NCBI GenBank assembly: GCA_020029595.1 | Contig: JAIBJN010000006.1 | Location: forward strand, 1 to 51,315 | Reading direction: 5' to 3' | Source: Actinomycetota bacterium | Lineage (GTDB): Bacteria; Actinomycetota; Thermoleophilia; Gaiellales; Gaiellaceae | Length of the DNA stretch: 51,315 bases | Part shown: positions 41,594-50,174 of the stretch, piece by piece | Layout: the number at the start of each line of letters is the position of its first letter | Numbering within the stretch: the stretch's first letter is position 1 | Made by a program: the position numbers and the translations under genes | Notes under the pieces: model-generated | What the model was told of the DNA's origin: nothing | Seen by the model: the letters and a program-made list of their open reading frames with translations, nothing else | The model's database searches: none

Positions 41594-42405
41594 CGCGCAC
41601 CCGCGGCCGCGAGCTGGCGCCGGCGGTCGCGCGCGACGAGCCAGTCCGTGAGCCGCGCGAGAGGGATCGTGAGGAGGATGAAGATGATCGCCGTCACGAC
41701 GTACGGCGTGTAGTTGAAGGTGTTGGCCGCCTCGATCTGCGACTGCCGGAACGCCTCCACCACCCCGAGGAGCCCGACGAGAGCCGTGTCCTTCTGGAGG
41801 CCGATGAAGTCGTTCAAGAGCGGGGGGACGACGCGCCGCACGGCCTGCGGGAGGATGACGAAGCGGAGGGCCTTGGCGCGCGACAGACCGAGCGAGCGTG
41901 CCGCGGCTTCCTGGCTCGGGTGTACCGACTCGATCCCGGCCCGATAGACCTCGGAGACGTACGCCGAGTAGACGAGCACGAGGGCGACGACGCCCCAGAA
42001 GAGCGGGTCGATCGGAATCCAGGAGAGCCCGAGGGCCGGCGCACCGAAGCCCAGCATGTAGATGACGAGGATCGTCGGAACACCGCGGAAGAAGTCCGCG
42101 TACACGACCGCAAGAGCGCGCAGAGGGAAGAACACCGGCCCCGGAAGGCCGCGGAGGATCGCGATCAGGAGCGCGAAGGGAAGAATGAAGGCTTCCGCGA
42201 CGAGAAAGATCTTGACGTTGAGGAGGAACGCCTCGGGGATCACCTCGAGCGACTCCCTGAAGACCTCTCCGTCGAAGAACGCCCGCTTGACGGCCGGCCA
42301 CCCCGGCGCGTTCGTCACCAAGAGGACGACGACGACCGCGAAGACGATCGTGCTTCCGAGCGCGATCAGGGTGCTCCGCCTCCCGGATGCGGCGGAGGCT
42401 CTCAA
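41590..42405 (-). CDS. Polar amino-acid ABC transporter, permease
   Basis: A 271-residue permease of the HisM/GlnP type. About five to six helices; the family stretch is YADFFRGVPTILVIYMLGF, and the EAA loop is EAARSLGLSRAKALRFVILPQAVRRVVPPLLNDF. The TTG start was chosen because it follows the binding-protein stop by 7 bases and leaves a short basic leader before the first helix. An open frame continues upstream but would overlap the binding-protein gene. It forms the channel, probably as a homodimer. Confidence 0.9.
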   Translation of the reverse strand: MRASAASGRRSTLIALGSTIVFAVVVVLLVTNAPGWPAVKRAFFDGEVFRESLEVIPEAFLLNVKIFLVAEAFILPFALLIAILRGLPGPVFFPLRALAVVYADFFRGVPTILVIYMLGFGAPALGLSWIPIDPLFWGVVALVLVYSAYVSEVYRAGIESVHPSQEAAARSLGLSRAKALRFVILPQAVRRVVPPLLNDFIGLQKDTALVGLLGVVEAFRQSQIEAANTFNYTPYVVTAIIFILLTIPLARLTDWLVARDRRRQLAAAGAR

Positions 42406-42412
42406 CTGGGCG

Positions 42413-43312
42413 CTACTCGAGGATGGGAGGAGCCGAGGTCTCGATCCACTCCTGCGCGAACTGGTCGATCGAGCCGTCTTCGCGGAGCGCCGCGATGGCC
42501 TCGTTGACGCAGTCGCGGAGTGAGTTCCCCTCCTCGAAGAGGAGGCCGAAATACTCCGGCCCTGCGGGCAGCCGGCCGACGGCCGTCGCATTCGGAACTT
42601 GCACGCCCGTGATGTAGCCGGTGCTGGGGAAGTCGACGACGATGCCGTCGACCTGCTTGTTCTTTAGGGCCGAAATCGCGTCGTTGTTGTTGTCGAAGAC
42701 GGCCGGATCCTGGCTCGGCTGGATCGTGTTCACGATCGCGTCGTAGCTCGTCGTCCCGACCTGGGCGCCGAGCTTCGCGTCCTGGAGGTCGGCGAGCGAG
42801 GCCGCGTCCGCGAACTCCGACGACTTGAGCGTCACGACCGCCTGCTCGACGTCGTAGTAGGAGTCGCTGAAGTCGACAGCCTCGTTGCGCTTCTCCGTGT
42901 AGGACACCTGGTTGATGTCGAAGTCGAAGGCCTTCGGGCCCGGCTTGAAGGAGTTGTTGAAGGGAACGACGACCCAGCGCACCTCGTCGTCGCTGAAGCC
43001 GAGCTGCTCGGCGACCGCGTAGGCGACCGCCGCCTCGTAGCCGTCGTGGGTCGGCTCGCCGGTGGGATCCCACGGCTCGCCCTCGGCGGTCTGGAACCAG
43101 GGCGGGAAGGCGGGGTTGTCCGTCCCCATCGTGAGCGACCCCGGGGTGACGAGGTTGAGCTGATCCTTCGCGCAGGGATCCGGCTCCGCTGCGCCGGTGT
43201 CGGCCGCCTCGGTCGGCGGCGTCGCCTCGGGCTCGGCCTCGTCGTCGTCGCCCCCGCACGCCGCGACGCCGAGGAGTCCGACGAGGAGCAGGAGTGCGAT
43301 TGCCTTGCGCAT
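42413..43312 (-). CDS. Polar amino-acid ABC transporter, substrate-binding lipoprotein
   Basis: A 299-residue SBP_bac_3 protein. Signal KAIALLLLVGLLGVAACGGD has a lipobox with Cys19; an acidic, low-complexity linker follows. The core shows LTMGTDNPAFPPWF, VSYTEKRNEAVDFSDSYYDVEQAVV, LQDAKLGAQVGTTSYDAI and DGIVVDFPSTGYI, typical of cluster 3 amino-acid binding proteins. It is the first gene of the three-gene operon. Ligand specificity cannot be read from the sequence. No clear ribosome-binding site precedes the ATG. Confidence 0.93.
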   Translation of the reverse strand: MRKAIALLLLVGLLGVAACGGDDDEAEPEATPPTEAADTGAAEPDPCAKDQLNLVTPGSLTMGTDNPAFPPWFQTAEGEPWDPTGEPTHDGYEAAVAYAVAEQLGFSDDEVRWVVVPFNNSFKPGPKAFDFDINQVSYTEKRNEAVDFSDSYYDVEQAVVTLKSSEFADAASLADLQDAKLGAQVGTTSYDAIVNTIQPSQDPAVFDNNNDAISALKNKQVDGIVVDFPSTGYITGVQVPNATAVGRLPAGPEYFGLLFEEGNSLRDCVNEAIAALREDGSIDQFAQEWIETSAPPILE

Positions 43313-43404
43313 GGGGGGAAGCGAGCCCGCGAGGACGCCGAGACTACCAGACGGGACAGGGCAGGCTGAGCCGCGCGGCGCGGCGCTCGGCCACGGGACG
43401 CCGC

Positions 43405-43433
43405 TTGACACTAAAGGTGCAGAGGTTTTGAAT
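43405..43433 (+). promoter_or_regulatory. Sigma-70-like promoter for the M14 carboxypeptidase gene
   Basis: TTGACA at 43405-43410 matches the -35 consensus exactly. After a 17-base spacer comes TTGAAT at 43428-43433, four of six with TATAAT. This implies a leader of about 120 bases before the TTG start, which contains a small hairpin TGCGGCA/TGCCGC near 43455-43475. Confidence 0.6.
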
Positions 43434-43559
43434 GGCGTGGTGGTTTCTGCGGCAAAGGAGGGGGTGCCGCCCACGGCCGGGACGAGCGTGAGCTGTCACA
43501 CAGGTTGTTTGCCGGACTGTTTTGGGCACCCTTCATCCATCTCGAGGAGGTGCTCTTCC

Positions 43560-46142
43560 TTGGCAGGCCGATTCAGAAGGTTGACGTTGCTCCTGCTCGC
43601 CGCGCTGACCGTGGCACTCGGGTCGGCGGGCACAGCGGGGGCGCAGCTGACGCCCCCGTGGTGCGGGACGCCGATGCCCGACGCGGCGGCGAACCTTCCG
43701 GACGGGTCGCTGCCGACCGACCCGGTCGGGAGCTTCCCGCACATCCCCTACTACGCCATCGGCTGCACGCTCGACCAGATCGCGGCGCAGTCGAACGGCC
43801 GCATGACCGTCGAGGTCATCGGCCAGTCCGCGCTCGGACGCGACCTGTACGGAGTCGTCATCAACGCCCTCGACACGCCCGAGCAGCAACGGGACTTCAA
43901 CCGCTGGCAGGCGATCCGCGAGCTCGCGCTCGAGGATCCGGCGCAGGCTCAGGCGCTGCTTACGCAATGGGGCGACGACGTCAAGGTCCCGGTGTTCAAT
44001 CAGAGCGGGATCCACGGGAACGAGTACGAGGGCGTCGAGTCGAACATGCAGCTCATCAAAGAGCTCGCCACGACCCCGTACGGAGTCGATCCCAAGATCG
44101 ACGCCTACCTGGATCACATGATCCTCATCTTCAACGTGATCCAGAACCCCGACGGCCGCATCGCCGGCACACGGGCCAACGGGAACGGATTCGATCTCAA
44201 CCGCGACTGGCTGACGCAGTCGCAATCGGAGGATCAGGCGTCGGTCGCGCTCCAGCAGATCTGGCTCGCGCCGGAGGCGCTCGATCTGCACGGCTACGTG
44301 ACGCCGACGCTGATCGAGGCGACGACGAAGCCACATGCCCCCCAGATCGAGTACGACCTCTACCTCGAATGGAATCAGCGCCGGTCTGATGCAAACGAGG
44401 CCGGCCTCGCGGCCGTTGGTCTCGGCACCACGCGCCCGATCAACGATTGGTGCCCGGAGGCGGACTTTCCGCAGCCGAACGGCCTCTGTCTGGACGGGAG
44501 CGTGCCCGGCCCGGCCGTCGCCGAGGGCTGGGACGACTGGGGGCCCTTCTACACGGGCCAGTACGCCCAGCTGACGGGCTTCGACTCGTCCACGGTCGAG
44601 ATGTGCAACCGGACCGACTTCGCCTGCGGGCTACCGGGAAGCACCACGCATCAGCGCGGCCGCCTGGGCGCGTACCTCGCCCAGCGGGTCGTGACGTTGT
44701 CGACCATGGACTTCGCCATGGACAACCGCAACGAGTTGCTCGACACCCAGATGGAGGTGTATCGGCGGGGTGTCACCGGCGCGGCTCGCCCGGCGTGCTG
44801 CCCGCCTCCGTTCGACGTGAACAACAACTGGATGACGGAGTACCCGAAGGCGGAGGTGATCCCGGTCGGCAAGGGCCAGCGGAGCGACGCCGAGGCCAAC
44901 CGCCTCGTCGAGTGGCTCCTGCTGAACGGCATCGAGGTTCACGAGCTCCTCACGGAGGTCAAGGTCGGCGGTCAGAAGGTCGAGAGAGGGTCGTACGTCG
45001 TCTGGATGAATCAGGCCCTGCGTGGCCTGGCGGACTCGGCGCTGTCGGTCGGTGACGACATCTCCGCGAGCATCAGCCGGCTCTACGCCCCTCCGGGAGC
45101 GTGGAGCCACGGCTACCTGTGGGGCGCCGACACCGTCGAGATCCCGAGCGACGCTCAGTTCTCGCCGAGGACGCGCGAGGTCACGACGCCGAACAAGCTC
45201 AAGGGCGGCGTCGAGCCCGGCAAGGCCCAGGCCTACGCGCTCGAGGTCGATTCGCCGACCGCCGTGCGAGCGCTGAATGTGCTCATCGGCAACGGTGCGA
45301 CGGCTGAACTCGCCGCCGAGCCCTTCTCGGCCCGGAAGGGCGGGACGCTACCGGCAGGGAGCATCATCTTCTCGGCCGACGAGGCGACGCGGAAGATGCT
45401 CGACAAGACCGGGCGTGACAACGGACTCACGTTCCGCGGCATCGGCGGCGACGACATCCCGGACACCGAGCGGGTCGAGGGCGTGCCTCGGATCGCCGTG
45501 CTCACCGGCGCGGTGAACCAGGACATCTGGTCGCTCAGGAACCTCGGGTTCCCGGCCGACCCGGTGTCGACGGCGACGATTAACGCCTCGCCGACCGACC
45601 CGCTCGTCGACTACGACATCGTCTACAACTCGGGCGGATGGCCGGCGGCGACGCTGCCGACCGCGCGGGCCCGCCTGACCGCGTTCTTCGCGGCTGGCGG
45701 CGGCTACATCGGCCAGGGCGTGAACGGCTCCAGCTTCCTCGTCACCGGCGCTCAGGTGAGCGGTCTGACGGTCGCGACCCGCGGTGGGAACGGCCGCAGC
45801 GGCATCATCCGCTGGTTGAACGAGGGCGGCGTCTCGAGCCCGATCGTCGGCCCCTACCCGAGCCAGGACACGGCGATCGTCGATCCGCCGGCCTGGTTCA
45901 CGGCGGTGTCCCCGTCGCTGAGCGTGGACGCGCGTCTCGCCCAGACCGACTTCTTCCTCGCCGGTCTGTGGCTCTTCGACGCGCTCTCTGCGTCGGCGCC
46001 AGGGTCACCGCTCGTCGCGCACGGCCTGAACACGGCCGGAACGTCCAGGATGACGGTCTTCGCCATGAATCCGCTCTACCGCGCGGATCCCGAGCGCGAG
46101 TGGCCGATGGTCGGCGCGGCCGCCTACTGGGCGACGCAGTAG
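43560..46142 (+). CDS. Exported M14 zinc carboxypeptidase-like protein with large C-terminal region
   Basis: An 860-residue exported protein. Start TTG with GAGGAGG 9 bases upstream, then signal FRRLTLLLLAALTVALGSAGTAGA. M14 zinc ligands are H152/E155 in SGIHGNEYEG and H244 in LDLHGYVTP; NPDGRIAGTRANGNGFDLNRD is the conserved substrate-binding stretch. The catalytic domain ends near residue 390. The region at about 640-860 (PRIAVLTGAVNQDIWSLRNL, DYDIVYNSGGW, GGGYIGQG) resembles a class I glutamine-amidotransferase/ThuA-like fold often found in large M14 proteins. It is probably a secreted peptidase for nutrient peptides or wall peptides. Monocistronic, with its own promoter and terminator. 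Confidence 0.88.
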   Translation: MAGRFRRLTLLLLAALTVALGSAGTAGAQLTPPWCGTPMPDAAANLPDGSLPTDPVGSFPHIPYYAIGCTLDQIAAQSNGRMTVEVIGQSALGRDLYGVVINALDTPEQQRDFNRWQAIRELALEDPAQAQALLTQWGDDVKVPVFNQSGIHGNEYEGVESNMQLIKELATTPYGVDPKIDAYLDHMILIFNVIQNPDGRIAGTRANGNGFDLNRDWLTQSQSEDQASVALQQIWLAPEALDLHGYVTPTLIEATTKPHAPQIEYDLYLEWNQRRSDANEAGLAAVGLGTTRPINDWCPEADFPQPNGLCLDGSVPGPAVAEGWDDWGPFYTGQYAQLTGFDSSTVEMCNRTDFACGLPGSTTHQRGRLGAYLAQRVVTLSTMDFAMDNRNELLDTQMEVYRRGVTGAARPACCPPPFDVNNNWMTEYPKAEVIPVGKGQRSDAEANRLVEWLLLNGIEVHELLTEVKVGGQKVERGSYVVWMNQALRGLADSALSVGDDISASISRLYAPPGAWSHGYLWGADTVEIPSDAQFSPRTREVTTPNKLKGGVEPGKAQAYALEVDSPTAVRALNVLIGNGATAELAAEPFSARKGGTLPAGSIIFSADEATRKMLDKTGRDNGLTFRGIGGDDIPDTERVEGVPRIAVLTGAVNQDIWSLRNLGFPADPVSTATINASPTDPLVDYDIVYNSGGWPAATLPTARARLTAFFAAGGGYIGQGVNGSSFLVTGAQVSGLTVATRGGNGRSGIIRWLNEGGVSSPIVGPYPSQDTAIVDPPAWFTAVSPSLSVDARLAQTDFFLAGLWLFDALSASAPGSPLVAHGLNTAGTSRMTVFAMNPLYRADPEREWPMVGAAAYWATQ

Positions 46143-46170
46143 GAACGATCGACACGGACCGAGCAAACGC

Positions 46171-46196
46171 GAGGGGCGGGGAGACCCGCCCCTCGT
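46171..46196 (+). terminator. Terminator after the M14 gene
   Basis: CGAGGGGCGGG, loop GAGA, CCCGCCCCTCG: a perfect 11-base stem 28 bases after the stop, followed by TCCTTTCG. It uses the same GAGA loop as the pilA terminator. Confidence 0.8.
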
Positions 46197-46249
46197 CCTT
46201 TCGCTCCTAGGGCTGCGAGGAGAGTTCCCTCGTGCTCAGGTCCGTCCTT

Positions 46250-47140
46250 CTACAGGACGGGCCGCAAGGCCGGGAAGAGACGGACGAGCCCGGCTCCGTA
46301 CCTCGTGTCCAGGGCCGCCTGAGCCCTGCCGTCGACGTCGACGACGACGCCGATCCTGATCGTCTGCTCGACGCCGCCGGAGTCCGACCAGAGCATCTCG
46401 AGGCCGAGCTCGGGCAGACCCGCTTCGACCTCGCCCCGAATCCGGCTCAGTTCCTCTTCGGTGGGGACGTCGCGCTCGACGACGCAGAGCGGCCCGTTCC
46501 ACACCTTCCGGATCTCGGTCTCGTGACGCTCGGCGTCCCCGGTGAAGACCGGGACGTACACGACCGGGCTGAACTCCTCGAGCTCCTCCTCGAGATGGTC
46601 GACCCACGAACTGACGTAGTCGGGTTGCGAGGTCGCGTACGCCCGCGCCCCGCCCACGTCCCCTTGCATGTTGTGAGCCGGATCCGGCACGACCCAGCCG
46701 CCCTCCGGCTCAGGGCACGGTGGCGAGGTGTCGGTCTCACTCTCGAACCTCGAAGAGTCGTCCTCGTAGGGCCCGACTTTCCTAACCGTGAAGGTCTCGC
46801 CGTCGAACGTGCCGACGACGCTGTAATTGCCCCATCTCGTTTCGCCGCGCTGCTCCTCGCCCTCGACGTCCTTCCAATCCCAGTTCGCTATCGGCAGGCC
46901 GCCGCACTGGGGCGGCAGCGACGTAAGCACCGCGCCCAGGCAGAGCTCCGGCTTCCCTGTGCCTTCCTGGATCACCATCCCGTTTCCCTCGTAGAGCCGG
47001 GACGAATCCGGATCCGGCAGGGTCGGCGCCGGCTCGTCGGCGGCGCCCGTGCTCACCCCGACCGCACCGGGCTCGCCGGCGCCGCAGGCGGAAGCCCAGA
47101 GCGCCGCCAGCGTCAGCGCGCAGAGAACGAGCCGCTGCAT
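46250..47140 (-). CDS. Putative lipoprotein, paralogue of its upstream neighbour
   Basis: A 296-residue exported protein. The signal QRLVLCALTLAALWASACGAG ends in a lipobox with Cys20. The mature part has the motifs ELCLGAVLTSLPPQCGGLP, VVGTFDGETFTVRKVGPY, CPEPEGGWVV and a C-terminal GLVRLFPALRPV, all shared with the gene just upstream. I do not recognise a named family. ATG was chosen because the signal peptide begins there. The function is unknown; a surface binding role is possible. Confidence 0.72.
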   Translation of the reverse strand: MQRLVLCALTLAALWASACGAGEPGAVGVSTGAADEPAPTLPDPDSSRLYEGNGMVIQEGTGKPELCLGAVLTSLPPQCGGLPIANWDWKDVEGEEQRGETRWGNYSVVGTFDGETFTVRKVGPYEDDSSRFESETDTSPPCPEPEGGWVVPDPAHNMQGDVGGARAYATSQPDYVSSWVDHLEEELEEFSPVVYVPVFTGDAERHETEIRKVWNGPLCVVERDVPTEEELSRIRGEVEAGLPELGLEMLWSDSGGVEQTIRIGVVVDVDGRAQAALDTRYGAGLVRLFPALRPVL

Positions 47141-47171
47141 GCGTCTTCTACGCCACTGTACGGCTAGGCCG

Positions 47172-48101
47172 TCACTCCTCGACCGGCCGAAGCGCCGGGA
47201 AGAGACGGACCAGGCCGGGGCCGTAGCGCTCGTCGAGGGCGGCCTGGCCGGCGCCACCGGGGTCGACGACGACGCCCACCTCGGCGGCCCGCCCAAGGTC
47301 CCCATCCGAGGACCACGTGAACCGAAGTCCGAGCTCCTCCTGGATGAAGCGCTCCGCCTCCTCGCGGATAGCCACGAGCTCCTTCTCCGTGTGCCCCTCC
47401 TGCTGCGTGACGCAGAGCGGACCGCCCCAGGCCTCGCGGATCGCGGTCTCGGCGCCGACGGCGTCCTCGGTGACGACGACGTTCATGATCTGGAGAATGG
47501 ATTCGCCTTCCATCAGCCTCTGGGCCAGCTCCTCCGGCGTGTCGTCACCGACGTAGTCGACCCAGAGGGCGACGTAGTCCCGCCGCGCCTGGGCCACGAA
47601 CGCTCCGGCGTCGAAAGCCTCCTCCGACACACGGCTCGGGTCGACCGCCACCCAGCTGCCCTCGGGCTCCGGGCACGGCGTGGTGAAGTCGGGATCGCTC
47701 CCGAAGCCCTCGGCCTCCACGTCGTACGGGCCGGACTCCGTGACCGTGAAGACGTCTCCGTCGAACGTGCCGACCAGGTGATAGTCGCCCCAGGTCGTGC
47801 CGGTCGCCGTCTCCTCACCCTCGACCGCCTCCCAGTCCCAGTCGACGAGCGGAAGCCCGGCGCATTGCGGAGGCAGCGAATCCGCGATGCCCCCGAGACA
47901 TAGCTTCGGGCCGTCCGTATCATCCAGCACCGTTCCGCCCGCCTCGTAGAGGCGCGCGGGGTCCGGCGCGGGGAGCGTCGTCGAGGACGGCTCGTCGGCC
48001 GCGCTCGTGCTCACGCCGACTGCGGCCGGCTCGGCCCCGCAGCCCGCCAGAAGCAGAGCCGGGAGGAGCGCGGTGGCGAGCAGGCTCGTGCGCATGGTCA
48101 T
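47172..48101 (-). CDS. Putative lipoprotein, paralogue of its downstream neighbour
   Basis: A 309-residue lipoprotein with signal RTSLLATALLPALLLAGCGAE (lipobox L-A-G-C). The mature part follows its neighbour: AVGVSTSAADEP, KLCLGGIADSLPPQCAGLP, VEGEE, LVGTFDGDVFTVTESGPYD, CPEPEGSWVAVD, GPLCVTQ and GLVRLFPALRP. The conserved Cys pairs probably form disulfides. The two genes are 31 bases apart and arose by tandem duplication, with clear divergence since. Family not recognised. Confidence 0.75.
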   Translation of the reverse strand: MTMRTSLLATALLPALLLAGCGAEPAAVGVSTSAADEPSSTTLPAPDPARLYEAGGTVLDDTDGPKLCLGGIADSLPPQCAGLPLVDWDWEAVEGEETATGTTWGDYHLVGTFDGDVFTVTESGPYDVEAEGFGSDPDFTTPCPEPEGSWVAVDPSRVSEEAFDAGAFVAQARRDYVALWVDYVGDDTPEELAQRLMEGESILQIMNVVVTEDAVGAETAIREAWGGPLCVTQQEGHTEKELVAIREEAERFIQEELGLRFTWSSDGDLGRAAEVGVVVDPGGAGQAALDERYGPGLVRLFPALRPVEE

Positions 48102-48163
48102 TCGACCATCGACCGAAGCGAAAGGTTCCTACACCGCCTTCGGCCGCCCACCGAGGGCGGTCA

Positions 48164-48637
48164 CTACCGCCGGTCGAAGAGGCCGCCGAAGAGGTCGGCC
48201 AGCGACGAGCCGCCCTGGATCAGCCAGTCGAGCGGTGCCCGCTCGACCACCTCCCGCATGATCCGGGCCTCGAGCCCGCCGATACTCCCGCGCGCCTCGG
48301 CGTCGTCGATCGCCTCGAGGAGGCCCGAGCGAACGGCGCGTTCGAGCGTCTCGCGATCCCACTCGACGTGGCGCCCCAGCTCCGGGTCGATGGACAGCAC
48401 GAGCTCCTCGCGGGTGGTGTTGAGCTCGCAGGCGGCCCCGTCGAGCCCGTCGAGGACGATTCGCTGGAGCGTCACCTCGAGCCCCTCGTCCGGGAAGGTC
48501 TCGCGCTGCTCGCAGGGGTCAGCGACCTTCGACTCCCCGTAGGTCAGGGCGCCGTTGGCCAGCTCGATCGCGATCAGCACAGCCGCGGCCAGGCCCAGTG
48601 CCCCGAGCGCCAGGAGCCCCTGCCAGCGGCGGCTCAC
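48164..48637 (-). CDS. Hypothetical single-pass membrane protein
   Basis: A 157-residue protein with a hydrophobic N-terminal helix (GLLALGALGLAAAVLIAIELA) and an acidic extracytoplasmic domain with two cysteines (DPCEQRE and AACELN). I do not recognise the family. Its start overlaps the MFS stop by 4 bases, so the two are translated together, and it may act as an accessory or regulatory subunit of the exporter. Confidence 0.6.
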   Translation of the reverse strand: MSRRWQGLLALGALGLAAAVLIAIELANGALTYGESKVADPCEQRETFPDEGLEVTLQRIVLDGLDGAACELNTTREELVLSIDPELGRHVEWDRETLERAVRSGLLEAIDDAEARGSIGGLEARIMREVVERAPLDWLIQGGSSLADLFGGLFDRR

Positions 48638-50001
48638 GCCGCCGTCCTCCGGCCGAAGGCGAACCCGGCGATGCCGGCCAGGACTGCGAACAGTGCCGAG
48701 AGGACGAAGGAGGAGCGGAAGGCCCGCGTCAGCACGGCCTGCACGGACTCGAGCAGCGAGTCGCGCGCCGCAGCGACGTCGGAGTCGTAGGCCGCGCCGT
48801 TCTCCTCGAAGGGCCGCGACAGGTCGGGGATCTCGCCTTCGGGCACCCGCTGGAACTCCCGGTAGAGGTCGAGTGTGATCGGAATCTTGGTCGTCAGGGG
48901 AACCTCGGCATCCAGGATCACAGCCGTCGCGTTGAGCGTCGCCGTCTCCTCCTCGTCGTCCAGCTCGGAGGCCAGGAGCGGCGCCACCGCGAGGAGGCCG
49001 ACGACGAGTCCGACGTGGCGAACGCCGACCGAGGTCGCACCGCTTCGCGTGAGGTCACCCTCCCGCGTGAGCGACGCGCGTGTCAGCGGAGGCAGCGCAA
49101 GGCCGAGGCCGACGCCGGCCAGCGCGAGCGCGGGAACCGCGTAGGCAGGGTCGCTGGCCGGCAGGAGGGCGAGCGCGGCCAAGCCCGCTGCCAGGAGCGC
49201 CGAGCCGCCTACGACGTCTGCCTGCCCGGAGAGCCGAGCGGGGAGCGGCCGCGCGCACAGGGCCGCAAGCGGCAGCGCGCTGACGATCCCCGCGCCCGCG
49301 AGCGGGCCGTAGTCCCACACGGTGACGACGAGCAACACAGCGAGGAAGAGCGCACCTACCAGCGCCGCGTACGTGAAGACGAGCGCCGGGGCAGACCCGA
49401 GCGGCGCGCGGCCCTTCTCGGTCGGTGCCGGCAGCGCGCGGGCGGAAGGATGGACCACGGCGGCGATCGCAACGGCTGCCAGCGGCGCCTGGACGGCGAA
49501 GATCGCGCGCCAGTCGAAGGCCTCCGTGAGGATGCCGCCCAGGGCCGGGCCGACCGCGGTTCCAAGGGTTCCGGCGGCGACCCAGAGGGCCACAGCACGC
49601 CGCCGGTCGCCGCTCAGCACGACGAGCAGCGGCAGCGACACGCCGAGAAGGAGCGCCGCGCCGATCCCCTGGGCGACCCTCCCGGCGACGAGCGTCTCGA
49701 GGCTGCCCGACACCGCACAGACGACGGACGCGACAAGGAAGATCCCGAGGCCCGCGAGCGCGAGCCACGCGGGTCGGACGCGCCGCACGAACGGCCGGAG
49801 CGCGAACGCACCGATCACGACCGCGAGGTTGTAGGCGGTCACGACCCAGGAGATGCCCAGGATCGTCGTCTCGAGGTCGACGTAGAGCTCCGGGAGCGCG
49901 AGGACGACGATCGAGGAGTCCGCGAAGGCGACCGCGACGGAGATCGCCAGCGCGAGCTCGAGCGTGCGCGACGCCGTTCGCTGGGTCGAGGCGGAAGCGA
50001 T
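48634..50001 (-). CDS. MFS drug:H+ antiporter-like transporter, no canonical start codon for helix 1
   Basis: A polytopic MFS protein of the EmrB/QacA type. Helix 1 (LALAISVAVAFADSSIVVLALP) and the loop VDLETTILGISWVVTAYNL are in frame upstream of the first canonical start, GTG 49842, which would delete helix 1. The listed ATC gives a 15-residue leader; CTG 49950 is the alternative; an in-frame TAG lies at 50011-50013. GRVAQGIGAALLLGVSLP is the motif A-C region. Near the C-terminus a long extracytoplasmic loop (DLYREFQRVPEGEIPDLSRP) precedes the last helix. It probably exports small hydrophobic compounds. The substrate is unknown. Confidence 0.8.
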   Translation of the reverse strand: MASASTQRTASRTLELALAISVAVAFADSSIVVLALPELYVDLETTILGISWVVTAYNLAVVIGAFALRPFVRRVRPAWLALAGLGIFLVASVVCAVSGSLETLVAGRVAQGIGAALLLGVSLPLLVVLSGDRRRAVALWVAAGTLGTAVGPALGGILTEAFDWRAIFAVQAPLAAVAIAAVVHPSARALPAPTEKGRAPLGSAPALVFTYAALVGALFLAVLLVVTVWDYGPLAGAGIVSALPLAALCARPLPARLSGQADVVGGSALLAAGLAALALLPASDPAYAVPALALAGVGLGLALPPLTRASLTREGDLTRSGATSVGVRHVGLVVGLLAVAPLLASELDDEEETATLNATAVILDAEVPLTTKIPITLDLYREFQRVPEGEIPDLSRPFEENGAAYDSDVAAARDSLLESVQAVLTRAFRSSFVLSALFAVLAGIAGFAFGRRTAA

Positions 50002-50174
50002 GCGCGCAGCCTATGCGCTGACGCCGCAGGTAATTCGTGGCACGGGGACGCTCATGGCGCCCGGAGGCGTCGCCGTCAGCTACAACGGCTCCTCTCGGGG
50101 CCACCGGCACCGTCTTCGGCCCGGGGGCCGGAGCGGTTGTCCGCGTCAACCCCTAAGCGAACGCGAAGCGGCGC

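Noticed and set aside
43440-43550. Possible cyclic-di-AMP riboswitch in the M14 leader
   Set aside because: Only one small hairpin is visible and the conserved ydaO core motifs were not found.
43197-43560. Long upstream extension of the M14 gene frame
   Set aside because: The extension overlaps the divergent binding-protein gene and precedes the signal peptide. TTG 43560 with GAGGAGG explains the start.
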